Shown: positions 43,411 to 52,244, numbered from the stretch's first letter. The stretch: 64,000 nt of DNA from an uncultured Blautia sp. (GCA_900543715.1 UQSX01000004.1:31531-95530), one strand, 5' to 3'. The notes: generated from the sequence alone by a model not told the origin. Numbers and translations: made by a program.

Positions 43411-44925
43411 ATGGAAGAAAAAATTTCCTGTAAAATAGAAGAGAACGAAAAATACGTAAGAAAACGGCTTGAGAACTGCGATGATTTTATTATCCGTCCT
43501 ATGATTCTGGGAGAAGAGAAAAAAATCCGGTGTCTGGTAGTCTATATTGAGGTGGCGGTGAGCAACATGATGCTGGAAGACTCGGTCATCGGAAAGCTGG
43601 TCAATCATATGTGGGAGATGCCTTCTGATCAGATCCTGGAATTTGTCAGAGATAATGGCATGGGGATTTCCGACGTCCAGCCCCTGGACACTATGAAAGC
43701 GGCCTTTGCCTCTATGCTGGCAGGAAATGCAGTATTCTTTCTGGACGGCTATAACAAAGCCATTAAAGTTTCCAGCAAAGGATACCCCAATATAAGTGTT
43801 TCGGAATCTACAAGGGAGAAAGTTCTCAGAGGCTCCAAGGAAGGATTTACCGATGCGGTAAAAACCAATTCTGCACTGGTGAGAAAAAGGATCCGGGACA
43901 CTCGTCTGAAGGTAAAGCAGAAGACTCTGGGAGAGCGGAGCCAGACAGTGATACAGCTTTTGTATATGGAGGATCTGGTACGGCCGGGACTGGTGGAGGA
44001 GATAGAGAAGCGGCTGGATTCCTTTGTCATAGACGGAGTTCTGGATTCCGGGGTCCTGGAGCAGATGACCGAGAGCAGCTGGCTCTCTCCCTTTCCCCAG
44101 TTCCAGACCACGGAGCGGCCGGATAAATGCGCTGCTGAGATTTTAAATGGCAGGATCCTGGTCCTTACAGACCACTCACCTGTAGGTCTTCTTCTTCCGG
44201 CAGTGTTTAATGATTTTTTACAGATCAGCGAGGATTATTATAACCGTTTTGCCATTGTATCCCTTCAGCGCCTGATCCGGTATGCGGCAGTGCTTATGAC
44301 CATGCTGTTCTCCGGAACTTATCTGGCAGTCACCAATTTTCATACCCAGGTGCTGCCCACGAATCTGATCCTGTCTTTCTCGGAAGCCCGTCAGGGAGTC
44401 CCTTTTCCGGGAATGCTGGAGATCATCCTTATGGAGCTGGCCTTTGAGGCGATCCGGGAGGCGGGAGTACGGATGCCGGGGCCTTTAGGCGGCACTATCG
44501 GAATCGTAGGAGGACTGATCATAGGACAGGCGGCAGTAACAGCCAATCTGGTAAGCCCTGCTGTTGTGGTAGTTGTGGCGGTATCTGCCCTCAGTTCTCT
44601 GATCATTCCCACAGATGAGTTTTCTGCACCCTTCCGTCTTCTGAAGTTTGGCTTCATTATACTAGGAGGCACTATGGGAGTCTTTGGCATGATCCTGGGA
44701 CTGTATCTTGTCCTCAGTCATCTGGCGGGACTGAAAAGCTTTGGGATCCCTTATCTTTCTCCTTTTGCGGCGCAGAATGATAAGGGGTACAGCGGAGAGA
44801 GGGACAGCTTTATCCGTTTTCCTCTGCCTTTTCTCAACCGGAGGCCGCTGTATGCCAGGAGGGAAGAGCAGATAAAGCTCCGGGACCAGAAAGCAGAAAA
44901 GGGGGAGCGCCATGTATACAGATAA
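43411..44925 (+). CDS. Spore germination receptor subunit A (GerAA family)
   Basis: 504-residue GerA-type protein that sits in the spore inner membrane. The N-terminal soluble part (1-300) holds the conserved CLVVYIE strand, the GNAVFFLDGYNKAIKVSSKGYPNISVSE pattern and a REGFTDAV-like motif (KEGFTDAVKTNSALVRKRI); the membrane part (about 300-430) carries PTNLILSFSEARQGVPFPG and GGTIGIVGGLIIGQAAVTANLVSP. ATG 43411 is chosen over TTG 43378 because AAGGAG lies 7 bases before it. Its last 14 bases overlap the next gene, encoding the other two subunits as one chain. Confidence 0.92.
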   Translation: MEEKISCKIEENEKYVRKRLENCDDFIIRPMILGEEKKIRCLVVYIEVAVSNMMLEDSVIGKLVNHMWEMPSDQILEFVRDNGMGISDVQPLDTMKAAFASMLAGNAVFFLDGYNKAIKVSSKGYPNISVSESTREKVLRGSKEGFTDAVKTNSALVRKRIRDTRLKVKQKTLGERSQTVIQLLYMEDLVRPGLVEEIEKRLDSFVIDGVLDSGVLEQMTESSWLSPFPQFQTTERPDKCAAEILNGRILVLTDHSPVGLLLPAVFNDFLQISEDYYNRFAIVSLQRLIRYAAVLMTMLFSGTYLAVTNFHTQVLPTNLILSFSEARQGVPFPGMLEIILMELAFEAIREAGVRMPGPLGGTIGIVGGLIIGQAAVTANLVSPAVVVVVAVSALSSLIIPTDEFSAPFRLLKFGFIILGGTMGVFGMILGLYLVLSHLAGLKSFGIPYLSPFAAQNDKGYSGERDSFIRFPLPFLNRRPLYARREEQIKLRDQKAEKGERHVYR

Positions 44926-46570
44926 TGCTCAGATTTCCCACCGGCAGCTTTTCCGGCAGATCATTACAGGACTGCTGGGCCCCTGCTTCCTGGTGGTGCC
45001 TGTGCTGCCGGGAATGACAGGGCGCCAGGGAGTCCTCTGTCTCCTCACAGGAGCGGCAGTTTATGGATTTTTATGTATTTATTTTATCAGGATCCGAAAT
45101 TTCTTCCAGAATCCTGAGAAATATATGGGAAAATTTTTAGGGAAGATTTTCATTCTCCTGTATACTTCCTGGCTGTGGTTTATGGGGGTCTGTCTTCTAC
45201 TGATAACGGCCAGGATCACCGGGCGGTTTCTGATAGAGGGAAGCAATTCCTGGGCGGTGATCCTTCTGGCGGCTTTCGCCGCATATCTGGGCAGTCACCA
45301 GGGATTAGAGAGGAGAGGCAGAATGGCGGAAGTTTCTTTTCTCATACTGCTTTTGATACTGGGCGGAATGATGATACTGGCCGCTATTCAAGTCAGGCCG
45401 GAATACTTGGAAGAGATGGGGGAACTGACCTTTGCCGGCTGGGCCAGGGGAAGCTGGCAGGTACTGTGTGTTTTTCTTCCCTTTGCCTTTTTGCCGGCGG
45501 CTTTGGGGAATGTAAAGAGACCGGGAGACACAGGAAAGGTTATGTGGAGGGCCATAGGACTGATCACCGGGCTTCTGATCCTGACCATTATTCTCCTCCA
45601 GGGCAGTTTTGGCCTGGGAGGATATGAACATGAGGAGTATCCTGCCATCCGGCTTATGAGCGGTATACGTCTGCCTGGTGATTTTCTGGAGCGGGTAGAT
45701 CTTTTCTGGGTGGGAGCCCTGGTATTCGGGATCTTGTTTGGTCTTGGCAGTGTCTTCTTTTACAGTCATGAGCTGCTGGTAAGGATCCACCAGGAGAAAA
45801 CGGCGCTGGCGGCGGGAGGCGCTGTAGTGCTGGGTGCTCTGGCCTGTGAAAAGGCCGGGACAGAACCGGATTTTTTTATTCGGATCACCATAGAGATCTA
45901 CGGTCCTTTGTTATTCCTTCTTCTGCTTTTGGCGGGGTTTACAGGAAAGAAGGGAAGGGCGGTCAAGACTGGACTTTTAAGCCTGGTGCTGCTGGGACTG
46001 TCAGGCTGCGGAATCTCCCTGGAGGACCGGGTGTTTCCACTGTCTATGGGAGTAGATTATGAGAATGGACATTACCGGATGGTATACGGGATCCCCCAGC
46101 TGTCCAAAGTCACAGGGCAGAATAAAGAAGAGACCCAGTCAGGAGAAGAGCAGGCCCTGGTCTATGAGGGACTGACTCCCGGGGACGTCCAGGAACGTTT
46201 CAATGAGAACCAGGAAAACTATCTGGATATGGGACATATCAAAACCCTTATCCTGGGAGAAAGTATTATGGAAAACCGGGAGGCTCTGGTGGAATTTCTG
46301 GGCTTTCTGGAGGAGAATCCGGCAGTGGCGGGAAATATCTATGTGTTTGCAGCAGAAGATATGGAGGAAATCATGAGCCTAGATGGACAGGAGGCAGATT
46401 CTCTGGGAGATTATCTCACAGGAATCCTGGAAAATACCCTGGATAAAAAGGAACAGGAGGCAGTGGTCCTGCAGGATCTGTACGGGGCATGGCACAGAGA
46501 AGAGGAATTTCCAAAGCTCCCGGAAGTGACTGTGGTGAATAAGAAACCCAGTATCCGTCAACACTCCTGA
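44912..46570 (+). CDS. Fused germination receptor subunits B and C (GerAB-GerAC)
   Basis: 552-residue single frame joining two normally separate receptor subunits. Residues 1 to about 345 are a GerAB-type transporter-like membrane domain (amino acid permease fold, about ten helices, starting DNAQISHRQLFRQIITGLLG). Residues about 347-366 look exactly like a lipoprotein signal: KKGRAVK, a leucine-rich core and lipobox LSGC with Cys366. Then GISLEDRVFPLSMGVDYENG begins the GerAC N-terminal domain, ending at PEVTVVNKKPSI. The C-terminal GerAC domains (about 170 residues) are missing. No stop or start codon separates the parts. Overlaps the A subunit gene by 14 bases. Confidence 0.82.
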   Translation: MYTDNAQISHRQLFRQIITGLLGPCFLVVPVLPGMTGRQGVLCLLTGAAVYGFLCIYFIRIRNFFQNPEKYMGKFLGKIFILLYTSWLWFMGVCLLLITARITGRFLIEGSNSWAVILLAAFAAYLGSHQGLERRGRMAEVSFLILLLILGGMMILAAIQVRPEYLEEMGELTFAGWARGSWQVLCVFLPFAFLPAALGNVKRPGDTGKVMWRAIGLITGLLILTIILLQGSFGLGGYEHEEYPAIRLMSGIRLPGDFLERVDLFWVGALVFGILFGLGSVFFYSHELLVRIHQEKTALAAGGAVVLGALACEKAGTEPDFFIRITIEIYGPLLFLLLLLAGFTGKKGRAVKTGLLSLVLLGLSGCGISLEDRVFPLSMGVDYENGHYRMVYGIPQLSKVTGQNKEETQSGEEQALVYEGLTPGDVQERFNENQENYLDMGHIKTLILGESIMENREALVEFLGFLEENPAVAGNIYVFAAEDMEEIMSLDGQEADSLGDYLTGILENTLDKKEQEAVVLQDLYGAWHREEEFPKLPEVTVVNKKPSIRQHS

Positions 46571-46596
46571 TAAGATTATCAGGAGGTGCTACATAG
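46564..46596 (+). promoter_or_regulatory. Hairpin that hides the spoIIR ribosome site
   Basis: CTCCTGATAA (46564-46573), GA, TTATCAGGAG (46576-46585): a 10-bp perfect stem. The left arm contains the TGA stop of the germination gene (46568-46570); the right arm contains the AGGAGG (46581-46586) used by the ATG at 46597. Ribosomes finishing the upstream gene would melt the stem, so translation of spoIIR should depend on it. Confidence 0.65.
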
Positions 46597-47274
46597 ATGA
46601 GAAAACTAAAAACAGAGAATACAGCAATAAATAAGAAACTTTTGATCTGGGCTTTATTTATAGGGCTGGCAGGAACACTTCTTGTCACTTCCTGGCAGAC
46701 TGCAGCATTGAGGAGAGAGAAGGAGGAACTCCAAAAGCGTCTGGACCGGGAAATCCAGGAGGGGATCGCGGGAGAAATCTTCCGTCTTCATGTTGTGGCA
46801 AACAGTGACAGTAAAGAGGACCAGGAACTTAAGATGGAAGTAAAAAAATCTGTGGTGGACTGTCTGGAGGAAAATCTGGGAGAGGAGGCAGACCTGGAAG
46901 AAACCAGAAGGTGGGTTCTTGAAAATCTTCCGAGGATCCAGGCCGCTGCCGCCAGGACCGTAGAAGACCAGGGGGCGGATTATCCTGTTTCAGCCAGTGT
47001 GGAGAATACCTATTTTCCGGACAAAACATACGGAGACTGTACCTTTCCCGCAGGAGAGTATGAAGCGCTGAACGTGCGGATCGGCAGGGCAGAAGGGAAA
47101 AACTGGTGGTGCGTCCTTTACCCCAGCCTTTGCTTTATAGACGATACCTGGGGAGTGGTGTCCCAGGAAAAGAAAGAAGAATTAAAAGAAGTCCTTACAG
47201 AAGAAGAATTTCAGGCAATCCTTGGGAATCCGGAGGAAAAGAAAAAGGTAAGGATTGGATTTAAATGGTTTTAG
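46597..47274 (+). CDS. spoIIR: Stage II sporulation protein R
   Basis: 225-residue secreted signalling protein made in the forespore, which triggers SpoIIGA to process pro-sigma-E in the mother cell. One N-terminal membrane segment at about 15-33, then the SpoIIR domain: IFRLHVVANSDSKEDQELKMEVKKSVV near residue 62 and FPAGEYEALNVRIGRAEGKNWWCVLYPSLCFID near 150-185. Length fits. ATG 46597 follows AGGAGGTG inside a hairpin. Being directly behind germination receptor genes is unusual and implies readthrough or an own forespore promoter that I could not identify. Confidence 0.94.
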   Translation: MRKLKTENTAINKKLLIWALFIGLAGTLLVTSWQTAALRREKEELQKRLDREIQEGIAGEIFRLHVVANSDSKEDQELKMEVKKSVVDCLEENLGEEADLEETRRWVLENLPRIQAAAARTVEDQGADYPVSASVENTYFPDKTYGDCTFPAGEYEALNVRIGRAEGKNWWCVLYPSLCFIDDTWGVVSQEKKEELKEVLTEEEFQAILGNPEEKKKVRIGFKWF

Positions 47275-47276
47275 GC

Positions 47277-47329
47277 TTGCAATCTTCACCTGTTAAGGGT
47301 ACAATGAGACACAGCGATATTTAACAGGT
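47277..47329 (+). promoter_or_regulatory. Promoter and inverted repeat before murI
   Basis: TTGCAA (47277-47282), 17-base spacer, TACAAT (47300-47305). ACCTGTTAA (47288-47296) and TTAACAGGT (47321-47329) form a 9-bp inverted repeat around the -10 box and start site, ending just before the ribosome site AAAGAGG; it could be an operator. Confidence 0.7.
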
Positions 47330-47343
47330 AAAGAGGTTATGAT

Positions 47344-48165
47344 ATGAATCATTTAAAGGAGGCCCCTATCGGAGTCTTTGACTCAGGGGTAGGCGGACTG
47401 ACCGTAGCCAGAGAGATCATGAGGAATCTTCCTCAGGAAAAGATCGTATATTTTGGGGATACGGCCAGAGTTCCCTATGGCAGCAAATCCAAAGAAACCA
47501 TTATCCGTTATTCCAGACAGATCGTCAGATTTTTGAAGACACAGAATGTAAAGGCAATCGTGGTAGCCTGCAATACGGCCAGCGCCCTGGCCCTTGAGAC
47601 GATCTCCGCAGAGACAGACCTGCCCATGATCGGCGTGGTAGAGCCTGGAGCAAAGGTGGCGGTGGAAACCACCAGAAACAAGAAGATCGGACTGATCGGC
47701 ACCAGAGCTACTGTAAAGTCCGGTCTGTATCAGCGAGTGATCCAGAAGGAGGACCCGGGAATCCAGGTGATCGGGCAGCCCTGTCCTTTGTTTGTACCTC
47801 TTGTAGAGGAAGGCTGGCTGAAGGATGAGATCACTGTGGCGGTAGCCAGACGGTATCTGGAACCTCTTTTTCATCAGGAGATCGACACATTGATCCTGGG
47901 CTGTACCCATTATCCACTTCTCCGTTCTCTCCTGAAAGAACTGGTGGGAGATCAGGTAACGCTGGTGAATCCGGCTTATGAGACGGCTCTTGCACTGAAA
48001 AGGCTATTGGAAGAGAAGGAGCTTTTAAGAGAAGGAAAAGAAGAAGAAGAGTTTCCTTACCGGTTCTTTGTCAGCGACGAGGAAGAACATTTCCAGAAAT
48101 TTGCCAATTCGATCCTGCCGTATGATGTAAAGAGCACCAAGCAGATACAGATAGAGGAGTATTGA
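47344..48165 (+). CDS. murI: Glutamate racemase
   Basis: 273-residue cofactor-independent racemase that supplies D-glutamate for peptidoglycan. The two catalytic cysteines are in VVACNTASA near residue 77 and LGCTHYPLL near 187; the N-terminal IGVFDSGVGGLTV and YFGDTARVPYGSKS are also diagnostic. ATG 47344 follows AAAGAGG. It has its own promoter and is followed after three bases by a DUF1934 gene, so the pair is one transcript. A wall-precursor gene like ddl and murF in this window. Confidence 0.96.
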   Translation: MNHLKEAPIGVFDSGVGGLTVAREIMRNLPQEKIVYFGDTARVPYGSKSKETIIRYSRQIVRFLKTQNVKAIVVACNTASALALETISAETDLPMIGVVEPGAKVAVETTRNKKIGLIGTRATVKSGLYQRVIQKEDPGIQVIGQPCPLFVPLVEEGWLKDEITVAVARRYLEPLFHQEIDTLILGCTHYPLLRSLLKELVGDQVTLVNPAYETALALKRLLEEKELLREGKEEEEFPYRFFVSDEEEHFQKFANSILPYDVKSTKQIQIEEY

Positions 48166-48168
48166 GAA

Positions 48169-48624
48169 ATGGAAAAAGACGTATTAGTTACGATCAAGGG
48201 CCTTCAGACTCTGGAAAATATTGAAAATCCGGAAGAAGTAGAATTAGTGGCAAAAGGTGACTATTACTACAGGAACGGCCATCATTATATCCTTTTTGAT
48301 GAGATGACGGAAGGGTTTCCTGAGCCTACCAGGAACACCATCAAGATCACGGAAAAAAGTGTGGAGGTAAAGAAAAAAGGCGTTACCAACGTTCAGATGA
48401 TATTTGAGGAAAACAAAAAGAATCTTACATATTACGCTACGCCTTTTGGCAGCCTTCAGATGGGGATCGCCGCTACTAAGATTGCGGTGAAAGAGGAAGA
48501 AACGGGCCTGGATCTGGCTATCGACTATGCGCTGGAAATTAATGCGGAACATGCGGCAGACTGCCAGATACAGATAAATGTAAAGCCCAAAGAGGCAGGA
48601 AATTTTTCCCTGGATGTGATGTAA
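48169..48624 (+). CDS. DUF1934 beta-barrel protein
   Basis: 151-residue small cytoplasmic protein of DUF1934 (YwiB family), calycin-like beta barrel. Signs: VLVTIKGLQT at the start, the acidic middle EPTRNTIKITEKSVEVKKKG, and YATPFGSLQMGIAATKI near residue 88, closing with LAIDYALEINAEHAADCQIQINV. Function unknown. Begins three bases after the murI stop; the pairing with wall or translation genes is common in Firmicutes. Confidence 0.9.
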   Translation: MEKDVLVTIKGLQTLENIENPEEVELVAKGDYYYRNGHHYILFDEMTEGFPEPTRNTIKITEKSVEVKKKGVTNVQMIFEENKKNLTYYATPFGSLQMGIAATKIAVKEEETGLDLAIDYALEINAEHAADCQIQINVKPKEAGNFSLDVM

Positions 48625-48658
48625 CAGCAAAAGCAAAAGAATACAGGAATTTAAGAGA

Positions 48659-48700
48659 GAACTTTTCGGAGGCAAAAGCCATTCCGGAAAGTTCTTTTTT
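48659..48700 (+). terminator. Terminator of murI-DUF1934
   Basis: GAACTTTTCGGA (48659-48670) pairs with TCCGGAAAGTTC (48683-48694), then six T. The following 180 bases to the next gene are A/T-rich; I see no confident promoter boxes there. Confidence 0.9.
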
Positions 48701-48880
48701 GCATTATAAGACCAGCAAAAGATTGAGCCTGCAGATCTTTACCGGAAAATGAGTTATTCTACACTTTGTCGGATAATAAAAATATATTTCTACTAATCAG
48801 TGAATTGTGCACAGCTTATTACTGAATTATAATTAAAATATGTTAAAAATGAACAAAAAGGAAATAAGGAGGTCTTGTGT

Positions 48881-49873
48881 ATGCTGACAAAGAAACAAAA
48901 TTTACTGGAAACAATCAGAGGAGGAAATCCGGACAGGTACGTGAACCAGTATGAGGCCATCGCTATGGTATATGGAACACCTTATTCAGCAGGAAATCCT
49001 ATGCCGGTTATGGGCGGCCCGGCAGTAAAAAATGCCTGGGGCGTAACCATTTCTTTCCCTGAAGGAATGCCGGGACCATTCCCTGTACATGATGAAGAGC
49101 ACATTGTCTGCAAAGACATTGCAAACTGGAGAGAATATGTAAAAGCGCCTAATGTAATCTTTACACCGGAAGAGTGGGAGCCCTTCGTAAAAGAAGCTGA
49201 GAAGATCGACAGAAATGAATATTTTGTAGCACCTTTTGTAGCCCCCGGTATTTTTGAGCAGTGCCATTATCTTCTGGAGATCCAGAACTGCATGATGGCC
49301 TTCTATGAAGAGCCGGAAGCCATGCATGAACTGGTGGACTATATTACCGAATGGGAGCTGGCTTATGCGGCTGAAATCTGCAAGTATCTGAAGCCGGACG
49401 CAATCTTCCATCATGATGACTGGGGATCCCAGCAGAGCTCTTTCCTGTCTGTAGATATGTTCCGGGAATATTATCTGGAAGCCTACAAGAAAGTATACGG
49501 CTATTACAAAGATCATGGAGTACAGCTGGTCGTTCACCATTCAGATTCCTATGCGGCAAATCTGGTGCCTTCCATGATCGAGATGGGAATTGATATCTGG
49601 CAGGGCGTTATGAGTACCAACAACATTCCGGAACTGATCAAGGAGTACGGCGGACAGATCACCTTTATGGGAGGCATTGACAGCGGCAAAGTGGATAAAC
49701 CAGACTGGACAAGAGAAAATATCGCAAAGGTGGTAGAGGCTGCCTGCCAGGCAAACGGAACTAAATATTATATCCCATGTAACACGATGGGCGGTCCGGA
49801 ATCTATTTATCCGGGAGTATATGAGACTATTTCTGAAGAAATCGCAAAAGTAAGCGACAGGATTTTCAAGTAA
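48881..49873 (+). CDS. Uroporphyrinogen decarboxylase-family protein, probable methyltransferase-like
   Basis: 330-residue (beta/alpha)8 protein of PF01208, the fold of uroporphyrinogen decarboxylase and of corrinoid-dependent methyltransferases (MtaA, CmuA). It lacks heme-pathway neighbours, and the N-terminal RNG-type active site of true HemE is absent, so a methyl-transfer or demethylation role is more likely. The zinc-ligand region that reads H-x-C in MtaA-type enzymes is HHSDSYAANLVPSM here, with no cysteine; a cysteine occurs later in YIPCNTMGGPE. ATG 48881 follows AAGGAGG; TTG 48875 is less likely. The next gene, directly abutting, is a truncated symporter, then a PucR-type regulator. 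Confidence 0.8.
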   Translation: MLTKKQNLLETIRGGNPDRYVNQYEAIAMVYGTPYSAGNPMPVMGGPAVKNAWGVTISFPEGMPGPFPVHDEEHIVCKDIANWREYVKAPNVIFTPEEWEPFVKEAEKIDRNEYFVAPFVAPGIFEQCHYLLEIQNCMMAFYEEPEAMHELVDYITEWELAYAAEICKYLKPDAIFHHDDWGSQQSSFLSVDMFREYYLEAYKKVYGYYKDHGVQLVVHHSDSYAANLVPSMIEMGIDIWQGVMSTNNIPELIKEYGGQITFMGGIDSGKVDKPDWTRENIAKVVEAACQANGTKYYIPCNTMGGPESIYPGVYETISEEIAKVSDRIFK

Positions 49874-50708
49874 GATCTGCGGGGGTTCTGGGTGAGACAA
49901 ATGCCTATGCTGCAACAGCCTTTGTATTTGCCGCACTGATGGCGGCAGGGTACTATGCTCATTTCCGTATGACCAAAGGATACGAGGAGACAGGGACAGA
50001 AGAGATGGAACGGCTGGCAAAAGAGGCCGCTGCCAAGAAGAAAGGCAGAGAAAGCCAGAAGATCAGTACTTTCGGTGCAGTCAAATGTAATCCGCATCTG
50101 ATTTTTCTGTTCTTGTCCAATATTTCAAAGTATATAGTATTGTTCATGGTAAACGGCCTGGCGATCTATTACTTTACATATGTTTCCAAGAACCCGGAGC
50201 TTCTCACAGGCTTTCTGTTTGCAGCGAATATTTTAAGTATTGTGGCTTCCTACTGTGCAAAGTTTATCGTTGCAAAGATCAATGCCAAGAGAACAGAGGT
50301 TTTATTTTATCTCATTATGGCGGCGGCAGGATTTTTTATGTACAGCCAGACTATGGTGGTCATTGTTCTGATGTGTATCCTGATGTTCGCCATGAACCTG
50401 ACAAATGCCTGCGACCCTGAACTATATGCCAACTGTGCGGCTTACAGCGGAAAAAACTGGGATATGATGTGACCGGTACGGTCATGGGCCTCTTGGCAGT
50501 TCCCGTAAAAGTTGGTATTATTATGAGAGGTATTTTGATTTCTGCATGCCTTGCGCTGGCAAACTTTAATGCAGACATCGATCCGTCAGCGGCCACCGAA
50601 GAGCTGGAGAGAGGTATCAGTATGGGATTTATGATACTTCCTGCGGCAGTGATCCTGGTGGGAGCGCTTCTGCTGGCTTTTGGGTATCGATTGAAACAGG
50701 AGGATTAA
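49874..50708 (+). pseudogene. MFS (GPH-type) symporter, 5'-truncated and frameshifted
   Basis: Immediately after the previous stop the frame reads SAGVLGETNAYAATAFVFAA and continues through the C-terminal half of a glycoside-pentoside-hexuronide type symporter. The first half, about 200 residues, is missing. A second lesion is at a run of six A (50451-50456): one more A would give GKKLGYDVTGTVMGLLAVPVK, joining the two open frames (to 50471 and from about 50460). The C-terminus ends FGYRLKQED at 50708. It was probably the transporter for the substrate of the URO-D-family protein. Confidence 0.8.
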
Positions 50709-50714
50709 GGGAAG

Positions 50715-52244
50715 TTGACAGGTTTTCTTTTAAATATGCAGATCCTTCATGAGAGAATGAAGAAGATGGGCATAGATAACCAGCTGTATCTGAGAGATGA
50801 CAGTCTGTGTCTGAAAGGAGTCCGGCTCTACGAGCCGGGACAGGCAACAAAAAGAGAATTTGTATATCTGGTATTCAACGAGGCGTTTCTTATTCCAGAA
50901 GGTGCCAAAGGAGCTTTTATATTTCCGGACACTTTGGGGAAGGAGCGCCTTCCCTTTGGGTGTTCCGGAATTATGATTCCGGGAAAGATAAACCTTTGGG
51001 AACTGCTGGACCAGATACAGCAGATTTTTCAGTATTATCTGGACCTGGAGAGGAAGATCGCATCTGTCCTTTGTTGCGGCGGGACTATCCGGGACATTGT
51101 GGCGGCGGCCAGGGAACATTTTGGAAGTCTGGTTTTCTATCATGACGAATACTATCAGATATACACAGAGGAAGGCCTGGCAGAAAAACTGCCGGATGTC
51201 CGGTATGATGAAAGGAAGGGGAATTATGTCCAGGATGCGGCGGTGATCAACCAGTTTCGGACCAGTGATTCCTACCGGGCAACCATGAACACCAGGGGAG
51301 GACACTTTTGGGAGAGCGACTATGACGACAGCCAGGCAGTATACGCCAATGTCTGGGTAGACGGGCATTATAAAGGACGGGTGGTCCTTACCGAGAGCAG
51401 CGCACCTTTTACCAGAGGACAGGTTTATGAAATCGGATATTTTGCAGAGGCAGCAGGGATCGTTGTGAAAATAGGAGAGAGCATGCCGTCACAGAACCCG
51501 GGAGGCCTGGAGAAGCTGATACGGGAAGCTGTGGGCGGAGGCATGCCGGAAGAAATGGCGGTAAAGTCAGAACTGTATGCGCTGAACTGGAAGCCGGAGG
51601 ATACATACCTCTTTGGTGTTCTGTCTTTGATTGGAAGCGATCTGTCCCGCCTGTCCATTTACAGTATCTGCGCAGATTTAGAAGAGCGGATCAAGGGAAG
51701 CTATACCTGCTACGATAAAGGATATATCTATATCATCATAAATCTGACAAAGGGGAAGATATCTGCAGAAGAGCTGCGTATGAAAATGGCTTATCTGATA
51801 AGGGACGGCCTGATGCATATGGGAGTTTCCAATGTATTCCAGGATTTCTACAGTTTTCCTGTGTATATGAAGCAGGCCATTGTAACCCTTCAGTACAGCG
51901 AAAAGAAAGGTTCTTCTATATGGTACAGCGAATTTCGGACCTACGCTCTGGAATATTGGCTGTCAGAAGGAGTGGGGAACTTAAGCAAGAAGGCGCTCAT
52001 GCCTCCGGAACTGGAAATTCTGAAAAACTATGACCAGGAGAATAATGCCAGACTGCTGGAAACATTAAAAGTATATCTGGAATCTGAAAGAAACAGTACC
52101 CTTACGGCCCAGATTCTGAAAATACACAGAAGTACGCTTCCCTACCGGCTGAACCACATTTTCCGTCTCACCGGCCTGAACCTGGATGACTACCATACAC
52201 GGTTATATCTTATGATGGGGTTTTATGCCATGGAGCATATTTAA
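50715..52244 (+). CDS. PucR/CdaR-type transcriptional regulator
   Basis: 509 residues (from TTG 50715; 502 from ATG 50736). The N-terminal part resembles a PucR-like sensory domain, the middle a GGDEF-like CdaR segment (TYLFGVLSLIGSDLSRLSIYSICADLEERIKGSYTCYDKGYIYIIINL), and the C-terminus is the PucR helix-turn-helix (LETLKVYLESERNSTLTAQILKIHRSTLPYRLNHIFRLTGLNLDD). It is likely the activator of the neighbouring catabolic genes, now partly broken. TTG 50715 has AAGG only 4 bases away and ATG 50736 has none, so the start is uncertain. Confidence 0.83.
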   Translation: MTGFLLNMQILHERMKKMGIDNQLYLRDDSLCLKGVRLYEPGQATKREFVYLVFNEAFLIPEGAKGAFIFPDTLGKERLPFGCSGIMIPGKINLWELLDQIQQIFQYYLDLERKIASVLCCGGTIRDIVAAAREHFGSLVFYHDEYYQIYTEEGLAEKLPDVRYDERKGNYVQDAAVINQFRTSDSYRATMNTRGGHFWESDYDDSQAVYANVWVDGHYKGRVVLTESSAPFTRGQVYEIGYFAEAAGIVVKIGESMPSQNPGGLEKLIREAVGGGMPEEMAVKSELYALNWKPEDTYLFGVLSLIGSDLSRLSIYSICADLEERIKGSYTCYDKGYIYIIINLTKGKISAEELRMKMAYLIRDGLMHMGVSNVFQDFYSFPVYMKQAIVTLQYSEKKGSSIWYSEFRTYALEYWLSEGVGNLSKKALMPPELEILKNYDQENNARLLETLKVYLESERNSTLTAQILKIHRSTLPYRLNHIFRLTGLNLDDYHTRLYLMMGFYAMEHI

